A model generated the notes under the pieces. The model was not told where the DNA came from. It worked only from the letters and a program-made list of their open reading frames with translations, and did no database searches. Made by a program: the position numbers and the translations under genes. From CAYFPX01 sp964519895 (GTDB taxonomy: Bacteria; Myxococcota_A; UBA796; CAJQPC01), in the NCBI GenBank assembly GCA_964519895.1, contig CAZFLE010000003.1, positions 85,142 to 149,141 on the forward strand: DNA of 64,000 bases, read 5' to 3'. Below are positions 52,519-61,415 of the stretch, in pieces (position 1 is the stretch's first letter; each line of letters opens with the position of its first letter).

Positions 52519-53337
52519 ATGACCACGCTCCTGCTCCTGGGCGCTCTGAGCGCCCCCGCCCTCGCCGCCGACGCACCCCTCGTCCTGGTCGAGGCCGCCT
52601 ACACCCCCGAGACCCTGGACCAGGCCCTGGCCTCGCCGGACTGGCGCGTCCGTCACGACGCCGCGGTCGCGCAGCTCTGGCGGGACCAGCCGGACCTGGC
52701 CGCCGACCTGTGGGCCATCCAGCCCATGCCGACCCGGGCCCGCTTCCTGCGGTTCTGGGGCGGCATCGTCGATGAGCCCGGTGCCGAGGCCGTGCTGCTC
52801 GAGCGCCTGATGGTCGGCGACGAAGGCGCCGGCCAGCGCCACGCCCTGGTCGACGCCATCAGCCGCAGTGGTTCGGACTACGCCCAGGCCTTTGCCGAGC
52901 TCATGTCCGACGAGCCCGATGGCTGGGTGCGGGCGGCCTATGTCGCCAGCATGCGCAAGCAGGACACCGCCTACGCCTGGCCGGTGTTCCGCCTGGCCCT
53001 GAGCGACGCCGACGCGTACGTGCGGGCCGAAGGCGCCCGGTCCCTGGCCTACCACCCCCAGGGCGAGGCCCTGGCCGCCGAGCTGCTCGGCGCCTTGGCC
53101 GACACCGACGCCCAGGTCCGCGAGGCGGCGGCGTGGTCGGTCGGCGTGCTGCGCATCGACGGGGCCTTCGAAACCGTGGCTGCCCTGCTGAGGGACAACG
53201 ACGCCGAGGTGCGGCTCCAGGCCCTGCACGCCGTCGAGCGCATCGACGCCGACCGGGCCATGGCGCTGGCGGATCCGCTGTTGGACGACAGCGACGCCCG
53301 CATCGCCCGCCTGGCCATGAGGGTCAGCGGCCGCTGA
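52519..53337 (+). CDS. Exported HEAT-repeat protein
   Basis: A 272-residue protein with signal peptide TTLLLLGALSAPALAADA. It is made of PBS/HEAT-type helical repeats (DAYVRAEGARSLAYHPQGEA, DTDAQVREAAAWSVGVLRID, DNDAEVRLQALHAVERID) with no catalytic motif. Such solenoids bind other proteins. It starts two bases after the arginine deiminase stop, with GGAGGG nine bases upstream, so the two form an operon. It may bind or regulate the deiminase or its target; that is inference from position. Confidence 0.87.
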   Translation: MTTLLLLGALSAPALAADAPLVLVEAAYTPETLDQALASPDWRVRHDAAVAQLWRDQPDLAADLWAIQPMPTRARFLRFWGGIVDEPGAEAVLLERLMVGDEGAGQRHALVDAISRSGSDYAQAFAELMSDEPDGWVRAAYVASMRKQDTAYAWPVFRLALSDADAYVRAEGARSLAYHPQGEALAAELLGALADTDAQVREAAAWSVGVLRIDGAFETVAALLRDNDAEVRLQALHAVERIDADRAMALADPLLDDSDARIARLAMRVSGR

Positions 53338-53368
53338 CAGTGCTCCACAGACGCCCCGTCTCGTCGGT

Positions 53369-53374
53369 TAGGCT
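53369..53374 (+). promoter_or_regulatory. Putative -10 box
   Basis: TAGGCT precedes the PKD/fibrinogen lipoprotein gene by ~30 bases, leaving room for the SD GGGGAGGG (53392-53399). It is identical to the box before the HEAT lipoprotein at 2890. Confidence 0.35.
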
Positions 53375-53403
53375 CACGGCCTGCCGCACTCGGGGAGGGT
53401 GTC

Positions 53404-56400
53404 TTGCTCGCCATGTGGATGGTCCTGGCCTGTCAGGACCAGGGCTTCACCGCCTTCAACGAGCCTCCGGTCGCCCAGATCACGTCGCCCGGCGCAGGCG
53501 CCGAGATCGTCGAGGAGATCCCCTTCGACCTGGTGGGGGTGGTGTCCGACGCCGACGACGACCTGGCATCGCTGTCGGTGATGTGGATGCTCGGGGCCGA
53601 GCTCTTGTGCGACGAGGCTGCACCGGACAGCTCGGGGTTCTCCCTGTGCAGCGCGACCCTGCCCCGGGGCGAGCACACGATCACGCTCCTGGCGATGGAC
53701 CCCACGGACGAGGCGGGCACCGACACGCTGGTGGTCGACGCCCTGGCCAACCGGGCGCCAGAGGTGAGCCTGGACTCGCCGGAGACCAGCGGGGTGTACT
53801 ACAGCGACCACGCTGTGCCCCTGGAGGCCACGGTGATCGATGACCGGGACGCCAGTGGCGTGCTGGCCCTGGTCTGGACCGACGACGACGTGGACCTGGG
53901 GCTGAACCCCAGCGCCGACCCCGACGGTGTCACCGCCACGTCGACCTACCTGGAGGAGGGCCCGCACACCCTCACCCTCTGGGCCACCGACACCACCGAC
54001 CTGACGGGCTCCGCGACGGTCAGCATCCTGGTGGGCGGGCCCAACGTGGCGCCGGACTGTGCGATCACGGCGCCCGCCGACGGCGTGGCCTTCAACCTGG
54101 GCGAGACCGTGACCTTTGAGGGCAGCGGCAGTGACCCGGCCGTGCCCGCCGACTGGCTCACGGCGACCTGGACCAGCGACCTGGACGGCGAGCTGGCTTC
54201 GGGGCCCCTGGCGACCGACGGCACCACCGCGGCCGCTGCGTCGGACCTGACCCTGGCCACCCACGTGGTCACCCTGTCCGTGGTCGACGAGCTGGACCTG
54301 ACCTGCACGGCCCAGGTGGTCGTCACCATTGGCACGCCGCCGACCCTGGTGGTGACCGCGCCGAGCGACGGCGACGTGTTCAACGACGGGGATCGGGTCA
54401 CGTTCAGCGCGACCGTGAGCGACGGCGAGGACGCCGCCCAGGACCTCGCTCTGGCCTGGACCAGCCACCTGGACGGCGAGTTCAACACCGATGGGCCCGA
54501 CGCCACGGGCGCGGTGAGCTTCACGACCGCGGACCTGAGCGTCGGCAGTCACACCATCACCGCCCGGGCCACCGACACCGACGGCTTCTACGCCGAGGTG
54601 GACCTGGGCGTGGTCATCAACGGCCTGCCCAGTGCGCCGGCGATCTCCCTGTCGCCGGACCCGGCGACCACGACCGACGATCTGAGCGTCTCCATCGACA
54701 GCGACGCCGTGGACCCCGACGGAGACGCCGTCACCTACAGCTACGCCTGGACCCGCAACGGCGTGGCGTCGTCGGCGAGCACGTCGGCGACGTTGTTGGC
54801 GAGCCACACCGCCCGCGACGAGACCTGGGCCGTGACGGTCACGCCGTCGGACGGCATGGGGACCGGGGCCTCGGCGACGGCTTCCATCACGGTGTCGAAC
54901 ACCCCGCCGGTGCTCGCGTCGGCGACCCTGAGTCCGGACCCTGCGACCACCACCGACGACCTGACCTGCACGCCCGGCAGCACGTCGGACGACGACGGCG
55001 ACAGCGTGTCCACAACCTTCACCTGGACCGTCGATGGGGTGACCACCAGCGGGTCCGGCACGCTGTCCGCGTCGGCGACCGCCAGGGACCAGAGCGTGCA
55101 CTGCACCGTGACGCCGAGCGACGGCACCGACGCCGGCACCCCGGTGGACTCGAACACGGTGGTGATCGACAACACGCCGCCGACCGTCACCAGCGTGACC
55201 CTGGTCCCGACCACCCTCCGGACCGACGACACGGTGACGGCCAGTGTCACGACCGCCGACGACGACGGCGACAGCGTCAGCGTGAGCTATGCCTGGACGG
55301 TCGACGGCACGGCCGTGGCCGAGACGGGAGCCTCGCTGGACGGCACCACTTGGTTCGACAAGGGCCAGGTGGTGGTCGTCACCGTGACCCCAGACGACGG
55401 CACCGACACCGGCGCCGCGGTGAGCTCGAGTGGCCGCACGGTCCAGAACTCCGCGCCCGAGGCCCCGGGGGTCACCATCGAGCCGGCGTTGCCCTACAAC
55501 AGCATCGACGACCTGATCTGTGTGCTGTCCATCGCCAGCACGGACCCCGACGGGGACAGCATCAGCTACAGCGTCGGCTGGGCCCGGGACGGTACACCCC
55601 ACACCACGGTCTCGACCACCACCCTCACCGGGGACACGGTGTCTGGCGCCGACACCGGCCCCGGCGAGGTCTGGACCTGTACCGTGACCCCGACCGACGG
55701 CTTCGACGCCGGCACGCCGGCCAGTGCCAGCGTCACCATCCAGTGCCTGGACGGCAGCGACGCGTCGTGCCCGTCCACGGACTGCGCGACCATCCTGGCC
55801 GGCGGAGCGTCGACCGGCGACGGGACCTACTGGCTGGACCCGCTCGGAGCGGGGGCCTTCGAGGCCTGGTGCGACATGACCACCGACGGCGGCGGCTGGA
55901 CCCTGGTGGCCGTCTCCAGCGACGACGGCGCAGACACCTGGACTTGGGACAACCGCGGGTACTGGGACAGCGACACGGCCACCTTTGGGGATCTGGGTGG
56001 CACCCACCAGGACATGAAGTCCCTGGCGCTGAACGAGGTCTCCTTTGCGGACCTGTTGTTCGTGCACCACCCCAGTGGCGACTGGGCCAGCTACGACGCG
56101 GTCTCCGACGGCTCCGCGGACCTGGGCACCTACATCGGAGGGGTGGGGGAGTCCGTCTGCTGGGACGCGGCGACCGACGGCATCCCCATGACGGCGGGCA
56201 CCATCGCGGCCTCCGACAAGCTGTGCAGCACGGACCTGTTCTTCAACGCCGCCGACGCCGACGGCAAGAGCACCTGTGACTGCACCAACTGCGCCAACAC
56301 CCACGGGCCGGTGTGGAGCGTGGCGGACAACAGCAAGTGCCCCTTTGACGACCCCGGGCGGCGCTCGGCTCTGGGACCGTCCGAGAAGACCGGCACCACC

Positions 56401-56493
56401 GAACACACGGCGATTGGCTTCGGCTGGGCGCTCGAGCTGAACACCGGGGCCGAGCTGAACAGCGAGAACTACATGTGGGTCCTGGTGCGCTAG
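53404..56493 (+). CDS. Large PKD/cadherin-like lipoprotein with C-terminal fibrinogen-like domain
   Basis: A 1029-residue surface protein. Leader LAMWMVLAC contains the lipidated Cys; TTG at 53404 is the start with the better SD spacing, ATG at 53413 the alternative. About eight Ig-like repeats of 90-100 residues follow (SLSPDPATTTDDLSVSIDSD, DPDGDAVTYSYAWTRNG, DDDGDSVSVSYAWTVDG), of the PKD/cadherin type with Asp-rich calcium sites. The last ~240 residues are a fibrinogen-related domain: CATILAGGASTGDGTYWLD, WCDMTTDGGGWTLVA, a Cys-rich ADGKSTCDCTNCAN calcium-site-like region and GWALELNTG. Fibrinogen-type domains bind glycans or acetyl groups, so an adhesin role is likely. Confidence 0.9.
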   Translation: MLAMWMVLACQDQGFTAFNEPPVAQITSPGAGAEIVEEIPFDLVGVVSDADDDLASLSVMWMLGAELLCDEAAPDSSGFSLCSATLPRGEHTITLLAMDPTDEAGTDTLVVDALANRAPEVSLDSPETSGVYYSDHAVPLEATVIDDRDASGVLALVWTDDDVDLGLNPSADPDGVTATSTYLEEGPHTLTLWATDTTDLTGSATVSILVGGPNVAPDCAITAPADGVAFNLGETVTFEGSGSDPAVPADWLTATWTSDLDGELASGPLATDGTTAAAASDLTLATHVVTLSVVDELDLTCTAQVVVTIGTPPTLVVTAPSDGDVFNDGDRVTFSATVSDGEDAAQDLALAWTSHLDGEFNTDGPDATGAVSFTTADLSVGSHTITARATDTDGFYAEVDLGVVINGLPSAPAISLSPDPATTTDDLSVSIDSDAVDPDGDAVTYSYAWTRNGVASSASTSATLLASHTARDETWAVTVTPSDGMGTGASATASITVSNTPPVLASATLSPDPATTTDDLTCTPGSTSDDDGDSVSTTFTWTVDGVTTSGSGTLSASATARDQSVHCTVTPSDGTDAGTPVDSNTVVIDNTPPTVTSVTLVPTTLRTDDTVTASVTTADDDGDSVSVSYAWTVDGTAVAETGASLDGTTWFDKGQVVVVTVTPDDGTDTGAAVSSSGRTVQNSAPEAPGVTIEPALPYNSIDDLICVLSIASTDPDGDSISYSVGWARDGTPHTTVSTTTLTGDTVSGADTGPGEVWTCTVTPTDGFDAGTPASASVTIQCLDGSDASCPSTDCATILAGGASTGDGTYWLDPLGAGAFEAWCDMTTDGGGWTLVAVSSDDGADTWTWDNRGYWDSDTATFGDLGGTHQDMKSLALNEVSFADLLFVHHPSGDWASYDAVSDGSADLGTYIGGVGESVCWDAATDGIPMTAGTIAASDKLCSTDLFFNAADADGKSTCDCTNCANTHGPVWSVADNSKCPFDDPGRRSALGPSEKTGTTEHTAIGFGWALELNTGAELNSENYMWVLVR

Positions 56494-56790
56494 CGCGAGG
56501 GGGCTGTGGGGCCATCAGAGCCATCACTTTCTTCCGGCTGTGCAGACAGAGCCCCTGAGTTCTTCCGCTTTGGCCGAGAAATGGGTCAAAACGAGCCTGT
56601 TTGGGGCCGCGACGTCTCCCAAACGGCCTGCGATGGCCCCCAGGCGGAAGAGGGAAGGGGCTTTGCAGCCGGGAGGGCCAGTGTCAGCGCAGGCCATTGC
56701 CTGTCGCGGAATGTCACGGGCGCTTCAGACCCGACGCCGGGCCAGGACTGATGAAGGTCCGGGGGTCGGGTGGTCGCTGGGAAGCCCGAC
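56494..56790. other. Intergenic stretch with no recognised feature
   Basis: About 300 bp between the fibrinogen-domain gene and the Mpo1-like gene. It is less GC-rich than its surroundings and has no persuasive ORF, hairpin with T tract, or tRNA-like fold. The open frames across it lack coding character. Confidence 0.5.
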
Positions 56791-57183
56791 ATGATGGACG
56801 AGACGCACACCAGGCAGCTGGCCTGGCAGACATTCTGCAAGCACCACACCGAGCCGGGCAACCTGGCGCTGCACCTGCTGGGCTTTGCCCTGTTCTGGGG
56901 TGGCCTGGGACTGACCCTGCTCCACCAGGACGCGATCTGGCTCTTCGCCGTGATCCTGTCGGGGCCCATCGCGACGCTGGGTCACCAACTCTTCGAGGCC
57001 GACGTGCCCGCCAGCGCCGCCCCGCCCGGGCACCCCTGGGTGCCCCGGTATGTGGGCCGCATGATCTGGCGGATCTGCACCGGCGAGTACGCCGACGACG
57101 TGCAACAGGTCAGTGGGCGATCCCCGTTCATGACCGCGCACCCGTCCAGACCGATCCTGATCTCTGGCAAGGAGATCCACTGA
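56791..57183 (+). CDS. Mpo1/DUF962-like small membrane protein
   Basis: A 130-residue protein with two hydrophobic segments. The stretch FCKHHTEPGNLALHLLGFAL has the His...Pro-x-Asn...His..Gly spacing of the Mpo1-like family, and GPIATLGHQLFE supplies a further His. Family members are Fe-dependent 2-hydroxy-fatty-acid dioxygenases or relatives in membranes, so a lipid-related role is plausible but unproven. The ATG at 56791 has GGGAAG upstream; a GTG seven codons earlier is possible. It ends ~100 bp before the PilZ gene. Confidence 0.7.
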   Translation: MMDETHTRQLAWQTFCKHHTEPGNLALHLLGFALFWGGLGLTLLHQDAIWLFAVILSGPIATLGHQLFEADVPASAAPPGHPWVPRYVGRMIWRICTGEYADDVQQVSGRSPFMTAHPSRPILISGKEIH

Positions 57184-57284
57184 TCGGCGCCTCCAGGCTC
57201 GTCTCTTCGGGGATTCTCGCCGTTGACCTCAGCCTGGAGGGGCGTCCGTCCGATTCACCGGGGAGACGGTTCAGGGGGACAGGG

Positions 57285-57938
57285 ATGCGATCGACGCTCA
57301 CCAGCCCAAGCGCGATCCAGGCCCGCCTCGAACAGGCATCCGAAGAGGGTTGGGCCGCCCGGATCCGGGTGTCCGACGGCACGGAGCTGTCGGGCATCGT
57401 GAGCCTGTCCGACGATGGGGCCCGGGTCGAGGTCCTGACGGGGCAGGCCGTCGCTCGACTCCGTTCCGGGGCGCCCGCCCACGCCAGCCTGACCGGCCCC
57501 GAAGGGGGCCTGTCGTTCTACTCCGGCGTCATGGGCGTGCACAACGACGGCCGGGTCGAGCTGGAGCTCCCCCGTGTGGTGCGCGTGGTCGACACCCGGG
57601 ACCTGGACCGCAAGCCGCTGGACCAGGGGTGCAATGTGAAGCTCGTGGTGCCCCTGGGAGACCAGGACGGGCGCTTCGAAGTCGTGGACCTGTCTCCGCA
57701 GGGACTGTCGTTCCGCGTGCCGACCACGTGCTACGCCCTCGCACGGCACCAGCGACTCGAAGTCCGCCTGCAGGTTCCGGGGTCCCGGTCCCTGCGGCTG
57801 ACGGTCACCGTGCGCAACCTGCGCCGGGACCCCCGGGTCTCGGGTTCCCGGCTGGTCGGCGCCCAGGTCGACGCCGGCCCCAGCGACCTGGCGCAGCACG
57901 TGGCCGACGCCATTCGTCGCGGAGGCCGGGCGGCCTGA
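57285..57938 (+). CDS. PilZ-domain c-di-GMP receptor
   Basis: A 217-residue protein. The C-terminal half has the two c-di-GMP contacts in order: RDLDR (105-109, the RxxxR motif) and DLSPQG (135-140, the D/NxSxxG motif), followed by LSFRVP. The N-terminal ~100 residues form a YcgR-like beta domain (SGIVSLSDDGARVEVLTG). Such proteins change motility or secretion when c-di-GMP rises. The ATG at 57285 is chosen by domain length; the upstream open frame is not coding-like. It is convergent with the Ser-Asp lipoprotein, two bases apart. Confidence 0.87.
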   Translation: MRSTLTSPSAIQARLEQASEEGWAARIRVSDGTELSGIVSLSDDGARVEVLTGQAVARLRSGAPAHASLTGPEGGLSFYSGVMGVHNDGRVELELPRVVRVVDTRDLDRKPLDQGCNVKLVVPLGDQDGRFEVVDLSPQGLSFRVPTTCYALARHQRLEVRLQVPGSRSLRLTVTVRNLRRDPRVSGSRLVGAQVDAGPSDLAQHVADAIRRGGRAA

Positions 57939-57939
57939 A

Positions 57940-58905
57940 TCAGTGGGGGGTCGTCAGACCGTCCAGATCCAGGTGGGGGAAGTCCTCGTACCACCGGGCG
58001 TAGCTGTTGATCCAGCCGCTGGCCCCACCGTCGTAGTGGGGCTGCGGGATCAGGTAGCCGTCGTCGTCGGCCCGGCGCTCGCCGCCGATGCCGTCCCACT
58101 GCCACATGATCGAGTAGGTCCAGTTGTAGCCGTCGAAGGCCACGCCGCCGTCGCTGGTCGGGTGGTTGATGGCGATGTAGCTGGTGAACGCGGCGTCGCC
58201 GTAGATGTCCTGGGTGTCGTCGCCCCAGCCGTCGAAGAGGTAGTCGGTCTGCTCGCCGAAGCCGAGGCCGAACTGCATGCCCTCGAGGCGGGAGTAGGGG
58301 GCGCCGTCTTCCCACTCGGCCGGGTCCAGGCTCTCGCACAGGTAGCCATTCGACGAGCTGCTGGCCCAGTAGTGCAGCGTGCCTTCCCACGACGCCCACA
58401 GGTTGGCCTGGGAGCCGTGGGTGGCCCAGGGGTTGGCGCTGTTGGGGTCGCTGTCCTCGTAGGCCTTGAACTGACCCTCTTCGTGGGTGAAGGAGTAGTA
58501 CAGCTCGCAGTAGGTGCCCTCGTCGCCGGTGCTGAAGAAGTCCAGCTCGGCCAGGGTCACGACCACATAGGGGTCCTGCAGGGTGCCGTCGGACCAGGTC
58601 CAGCCGGTCAGGGACACGTCGTCGGCGTTGTAGCCACCCACGTACTCGAAGCCGACCGCGATGGGGTCGAAGTAGTCGGCGTCGGTGTCGCTGTCGGTGT
58701 CGCTGTCCGAGTCGCTGTCGGTGTCCGAGTCGGTGTCGGAGTCGCTGTCCGAGTCGCTGTCGCTGTCGGTGTCCGAGTCGCTGTCGCTGTCGGTGTCGGC
58801 GTCAGCGTCCCAGGTGCCGCTGTCGGTGGTCTCCGCCTGGGGACCTCCGCAGGCCAGGAGCAGGGTGGCGCCAAGGCCAAGGATCACGGTGAGTGCACGG
58901 GTCAT
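57940..58905 (-). CDS. Ser-Asp repeat lipoprotein
   Basis: A 321-residue lipoprotein. The ATG at 58905 has GGAGGA six bases upstream, and the lipobox is LLLAC (Cys19). A ~45-residue Ser-Asp/Thr-Asp repeat follows. The C-terminal ~240 residues form an aromatic-rich beta domain (FDPIAVGFEYVGGYNADDVS, GYNWTYSIMWQWDG, YLIPQPHYDGGASGW) with one pair of Cys. I do not recognise the family. The repeat would extend the domain from the membrane and may bind Ca2+. A palindrome overlaps its probable promoter. Confidence 0.82.
   Translation of the reverse strand: MTRALTVILGLGATLLLACGGPQAETTDSGTWDADADTDSDSDSDTDSDSDSDSDSDTDSDTDSDSDSDTDSDTDADYFDPIAVGFEYVGGYNADDVSLTGWTWSDGTLQDPYVVVTLAELDFFSTGDEGTYCELYYSFTHEEGQFKAYEDSDPNSANPWATHGSQANLWASWEGTLHYWASSSSNGYLCESLDPAEWEDGAPYSRLEGMQFGLGFGEQTDYLFDGWGDDTQDIYGDAAFTSYIAINHPTSDGGVAFDGYNWTYSIMWQWDGIGGERRADDDGYLIPQPHYDGGASGWINSYARWYEDFPHLDLDGLTTPH
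58673..58808 (-). repeat. Low-complexity Ser-Asp coding repeat
   Basis: Near-perfect six-base units GACTCG/GACAGC/GACACC (minus strand) encode the Ser-Asp linker. They are similar in codons to the repeat in protease copy 1 and potentially length-variable. Confidence 0.85.
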
Positions 58906-58924
58906 GTCGGAGTCCTCCACAGAT

Positions 58925-58945
58925 GAGACACGCGCGTAGTGTCTC
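58925..58945 (-). promoter_or_regulatory. Palindromic operator candidate at the Ser-Asp lipoprotein promoter
   Basis: GAGACAC, 7 bases, GTGTCTC forms a perfect 7-bp dyad located between a minus-strand TTGACA (58964-58959) and the gene's SD. It covers the expected -10 region, as a repressor site would, or could fold in the leader RNA. Confidence 0.4.
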
Positions 58946-58968
58946 GTCAGGGAGGGTTTGTCAACGGG

Positions 58969-61194
58969 TCAAGGGGCCCAGCCGGTCGCTGAGGGTCCGC
59001 TCTCGTAGACCCAGACGCGCTGATCGACGTCCCAGGGCCCATCGAACGCGACTGTGCCACTTCCGGGAAAAGCGACCACGATCCGGTCGATCTCGGCGAT
59101 CCCATCGCCCAGCCCGAAGTGCAGGTAGCTGGAGTCTTGGCAGCCCTGGCCGTTGCCGCCGCTCACGTGGCGGACCCAGGTCTGGCTGCCGGACTCGATC
59201 CACACGGTGGCCCCCAGGGCCTCGCGGTTGCTCAGCACGTCACCCACGGCCTTGACGCTGAACCAGCTGCCCTTGGCGTCGTCGTCCAGCACGTTCTCGA
59301 ACAGGCCTCCGCTGGTGCCCCAGTCGGTGTCGCCGTCGTTGTCGTAGTCCGCGGCGGCCGCGCCCCAGCCATTGGTGTAGTCGTCGAAGCCGGCGGTGTA
59401 GACGTCCAGGGTGAAGGTGCCGTCGCCGTTGCCCCAGTAGAAGTCCGTCGGCCGGCCGTCGTAGACCGCGGTGATGCCCAGGTCCAGGGCCCCGTCGTTG
59501 TCGACGTCGCTCAGCACGGGCACCGAGTGGGTCTCCTGGTACCGCAGGCCGGTGGGGTTCTCCAGCGGTGTCTCCCAGTCCCCTGCGCTGTCCGTGAAGT
59601 CCCCGGTGCCGTCGTTCAGGAGAACCTGGGTCTTGTCCGAGAAGTCGAAGAAGCGGGGGTGGGCCAGGTTGGCGGCGATCAGGTCCAGGTCCAGGTCGCC
59701 GTCCAGGTCTCCCCAGACCGCGCCGATGGTGTGGCCGAAGTAGATCAGGTTGGCTCGGTGGCCGCCGACGCCCGCGGTGTCTGCGGACTCGTCGACCGTG
59801 CCGTCGCCCAGGTTCTCGAAGTACAGGTTCTCGTGGAGCCGGTAGTTGTTCACGAACAGGTCCACGTCGCCGTCGCCGTCGGCGTCGGCCGGGGCGGCCC
59901 CACGGGCGGCCAGCCGCAGGTTGCTGAAGTCCGCGTCGGCCGTGGCGTCGGTGAAGGTGCCGTCGCCGTTGTTCAGGAAGAAGAGGTCCTTGTAGGAGCG
60001 CTCGTTGCCCCAGCAGATCATGTTGGCCATGTACAGGTCCAACAGGCCGTCGCCGTCGACGTCGAGCCACGCGGACGCCGCGGTGGGCGCGTGCACGTTG
60101 TTGTCCGGGTCGTCGCAGTCGTTGTAGTCCTGCAGGTCGGTGATGCCCGAGCGCTCTGTCACGTCGGTGAAGGTGCCGTCGCAGTCGTTCTGCAGCAGCA
60201 CGTCAGCGCGGGAGTAGCTGTCGGCCTGGGCGAAGTAGTCCAGGCAGCCGTCGTTGTCGTAGTCGCCCCAGACGCCGCCGTCGCCGGAGATGACCCCCAG
60301 GTCGGCATCGCCGGTGACGTCGGTGAAGGTGCCGTCGCCGTTGTTGTGCCACAGGCGCACGCCGTTCACCATCACGTCGTCCCAGCCGTCGGCGTTGTAG
60401 TCGCCCCAGGCGATCCGGCTGGAGAGGGTGATCCCGTCGTGTAGCTCGAACGTGACCGGGCCCGGATCTGTCTGGGTGTAGCTCACGTGGAGCCGGACCA
60501 TGTAGTCGTACGGGATCGGGTAGGTGATGCCGTTGTAGTAGACGCTCGACTCCAGGTCGGGCCCGTTCACCGAGCTGTGGCACTCGTCGAACGAGCCGCA
60601 GTCGCCGTCGTCGAGGTAGGTCTGGTCCATCTCGAAGGCGGGGGTCTCGGACCCCGGCCGCTGATGGGCCACGTAGACCAGCCCGGGCTGGTCGACCGTG
60701 TGGGGCTCGTCGAGCACATAGGTGACCCAGCCGTCGTCTCCGATCTCGGACGCGCAGACGGCGTCTTCGAAGATGGGGTCGGCGGCCCAGAAGTCGAAGC
60801 CGTTGTGGCCGAAGTCGTGGAACAGGCCGGCGGTCAGCATGTGGTCGGGGTCGTCGGGCACATGAGCCCACTTGACCGAGAATGCATGGACCTGGGCCGG
60901 GTGCTCCAGCTCGAAGCGCACGGCCTCGTTGAGTCGGATGTCTCGGAGCTCGTCGGCACCGTAGGCCCACGTCGTGCCCTCGATGGACGCTCCGCCCACG
61001 TCGTCGTCCCAGCTCAGGGTCTCGGAGCCGTCCGGGGCCGCACCCGCCCGGTCGCACGCCGGGCCCGTGTCGGTCACCGTGCCGGTGTCGTCGACGGGGG
61101 TCGTCGCGGTGGTCCCGGAGTCGGTGCCAGCGGTGGTCGTGGTGGTGTCATCGCCGCAGGCCCAAAGCCCGGTGAGGAGGATCCAGGCACCCAT
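58969..61194 (-). CDS. FG-GAP / ASPIC-UnbV (CRTAC1-like) lipoprotein, large
   Basis: A 741-residue exported protein. Leader GAWILLTGLWAC is followed by a Thr/Asp linker (DDTTTTTAGTDSGTT). Residues ~55-260 are a beta domain, including DQPGLVYVAHQRPG. The propeller then shows repeated calcium sites: DYNADGWDD, DYDNDGCLD, DVDGDGLLD, DADGDGDVD, DLDGDLDLD, DVDNDGALD, DYDNDGDTD, each near an NGDGTFTD turn. It ends in an ASPIC/UnbV-type domain (HFGLGDGIAEIDRIVVAFPG). The role is probably adhesion or surface scaffolding. The ATG lies 11 bp after the zinc-ribbon gene, so the two are co-transcribed. Confidence 0.9.
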   Translation of the reverse strand: MGAWILLTGLWACGDDTTTTTAGTDSGTTATTPVDDTGTVTDTGPACDRAGAAPDGSETLSWDDDVGGASIEGTTWAYGADELRDIRLNEAVRFELEHPAQVHAFSVKWAHVPDDPDHMLTAGLFHDFGHNGFDFWAADPIFEDAVCASEIGDDGWVTYVLDEPHTVDQPGLVYVAHQRPGSETPAFEMDQTYLDDGDCGSFDECHSSVNGPDLESSVYYNGITYPIPYDYMVRLHVSYTQTDPGPVTFELHDGITLSSRIAWGDYNADGWDDVMVNGVRLWHNNGDGTFTDVTGDADLGVISGDGGVWGDYDNDGCLDYFAQADSYSRADVLLQNDCDGTFTDVTERSGITDLQDYNDCDDPDNNVHAPTAASAWLDVDGDGLLDLYMANMICWGNERSYKDLFFLNNGDGTFTDATADADFSNLRLAARGAAPADADGDGDVDLFVNNYRLHENLYFENLGDGTVDESADTAGVGGHRANLIYFGHTIGAVWGDLDGDLDLDLIAANLAHPRFFDFSDKTQVLLNDGTGDFTDSAGDWETPLENPTGLRYQETHSVPVLSDVDNDGALDLGITAVYDGRPTDFYWGNGDGTFTLDVYTAGFDDYTNGWGAAAADYDNDGDTDWGTSGGLFENVLDDDAKGSWFSVKAVGDVLSNREALGATVWIESGSQTWVRHVSGGNGQGCQDSSYLHFGLGDGIAEIDRIVVAFPGSGTVAFDGPWDVDQRVWVYESGPSATGWAP

Positions 61195-61205
61195 GGCGCG
61201 CTCCG

Positions 61206-61415
61206 CTACTTGGGGTTCAGCTTCGATCCGCACTTGGGGCAGACCGGTCGGTACTTGCTCATCTGCCCATTCCAGCCGCAGGCACATGCGCCTGCCACGA
61301 ACTGGTCGCTCTTGCCCCCGCCCGACATGATCTTGCCGATGAGCTTGAGCACGATGAGGGCGCCGACGACGCCGGCGACGAGTTGCCAGAGGGGCATGGG
61401 AAGGGAGTCGAGCAT
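61206..61415 (-). CDS. Membrane-anchored zinc-ribbon-like small protein
   Basis: A 69-residue protein with one hydrophobic segment (LWQLVAGVVGALIVLKLIG) and a C-terminal CxC...CPKC cluster (GACACGWNG, YRPVCPKCGSKLNP) able to bind Zn. No known partner is suggested. It is first of a two-gene operon with the FG-GAP lipoprotein. Its ATG is preceded at six bases by TAAGGT. An in-frame ATG six codons later is possible. Confidence 0.75.
   Translation of the reverse strand: MLDSLPMPLWQLVAGVVGALIVLKLIGKIMSGGGKSDQFVAGACACGWNGQMSKYRPVCPKCGSKLNPK

Noticed and set aside
53374..56406. 1010-residue minus-strand frame opposite the fibrinogen-domain lipoprotein
   Set aside because: It is a low-complexity Gly/Val/Arg shadow. 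The plus frame has lipobox, repeats and GGGWTLV signature.
57223..57251. TTGACC upstream of the PilZ gene as a -35 box
   Set aside because: No acceptable -10 lies 16-18 bases downstream, and a single hexamer is expected by chance.
58673..58808. Regular short repeats that could be mistaken for a CRISPR array
   Set aside because: The units are six bases with no spacers, in frame within a lipoprotein, and encode Ser-Asp.
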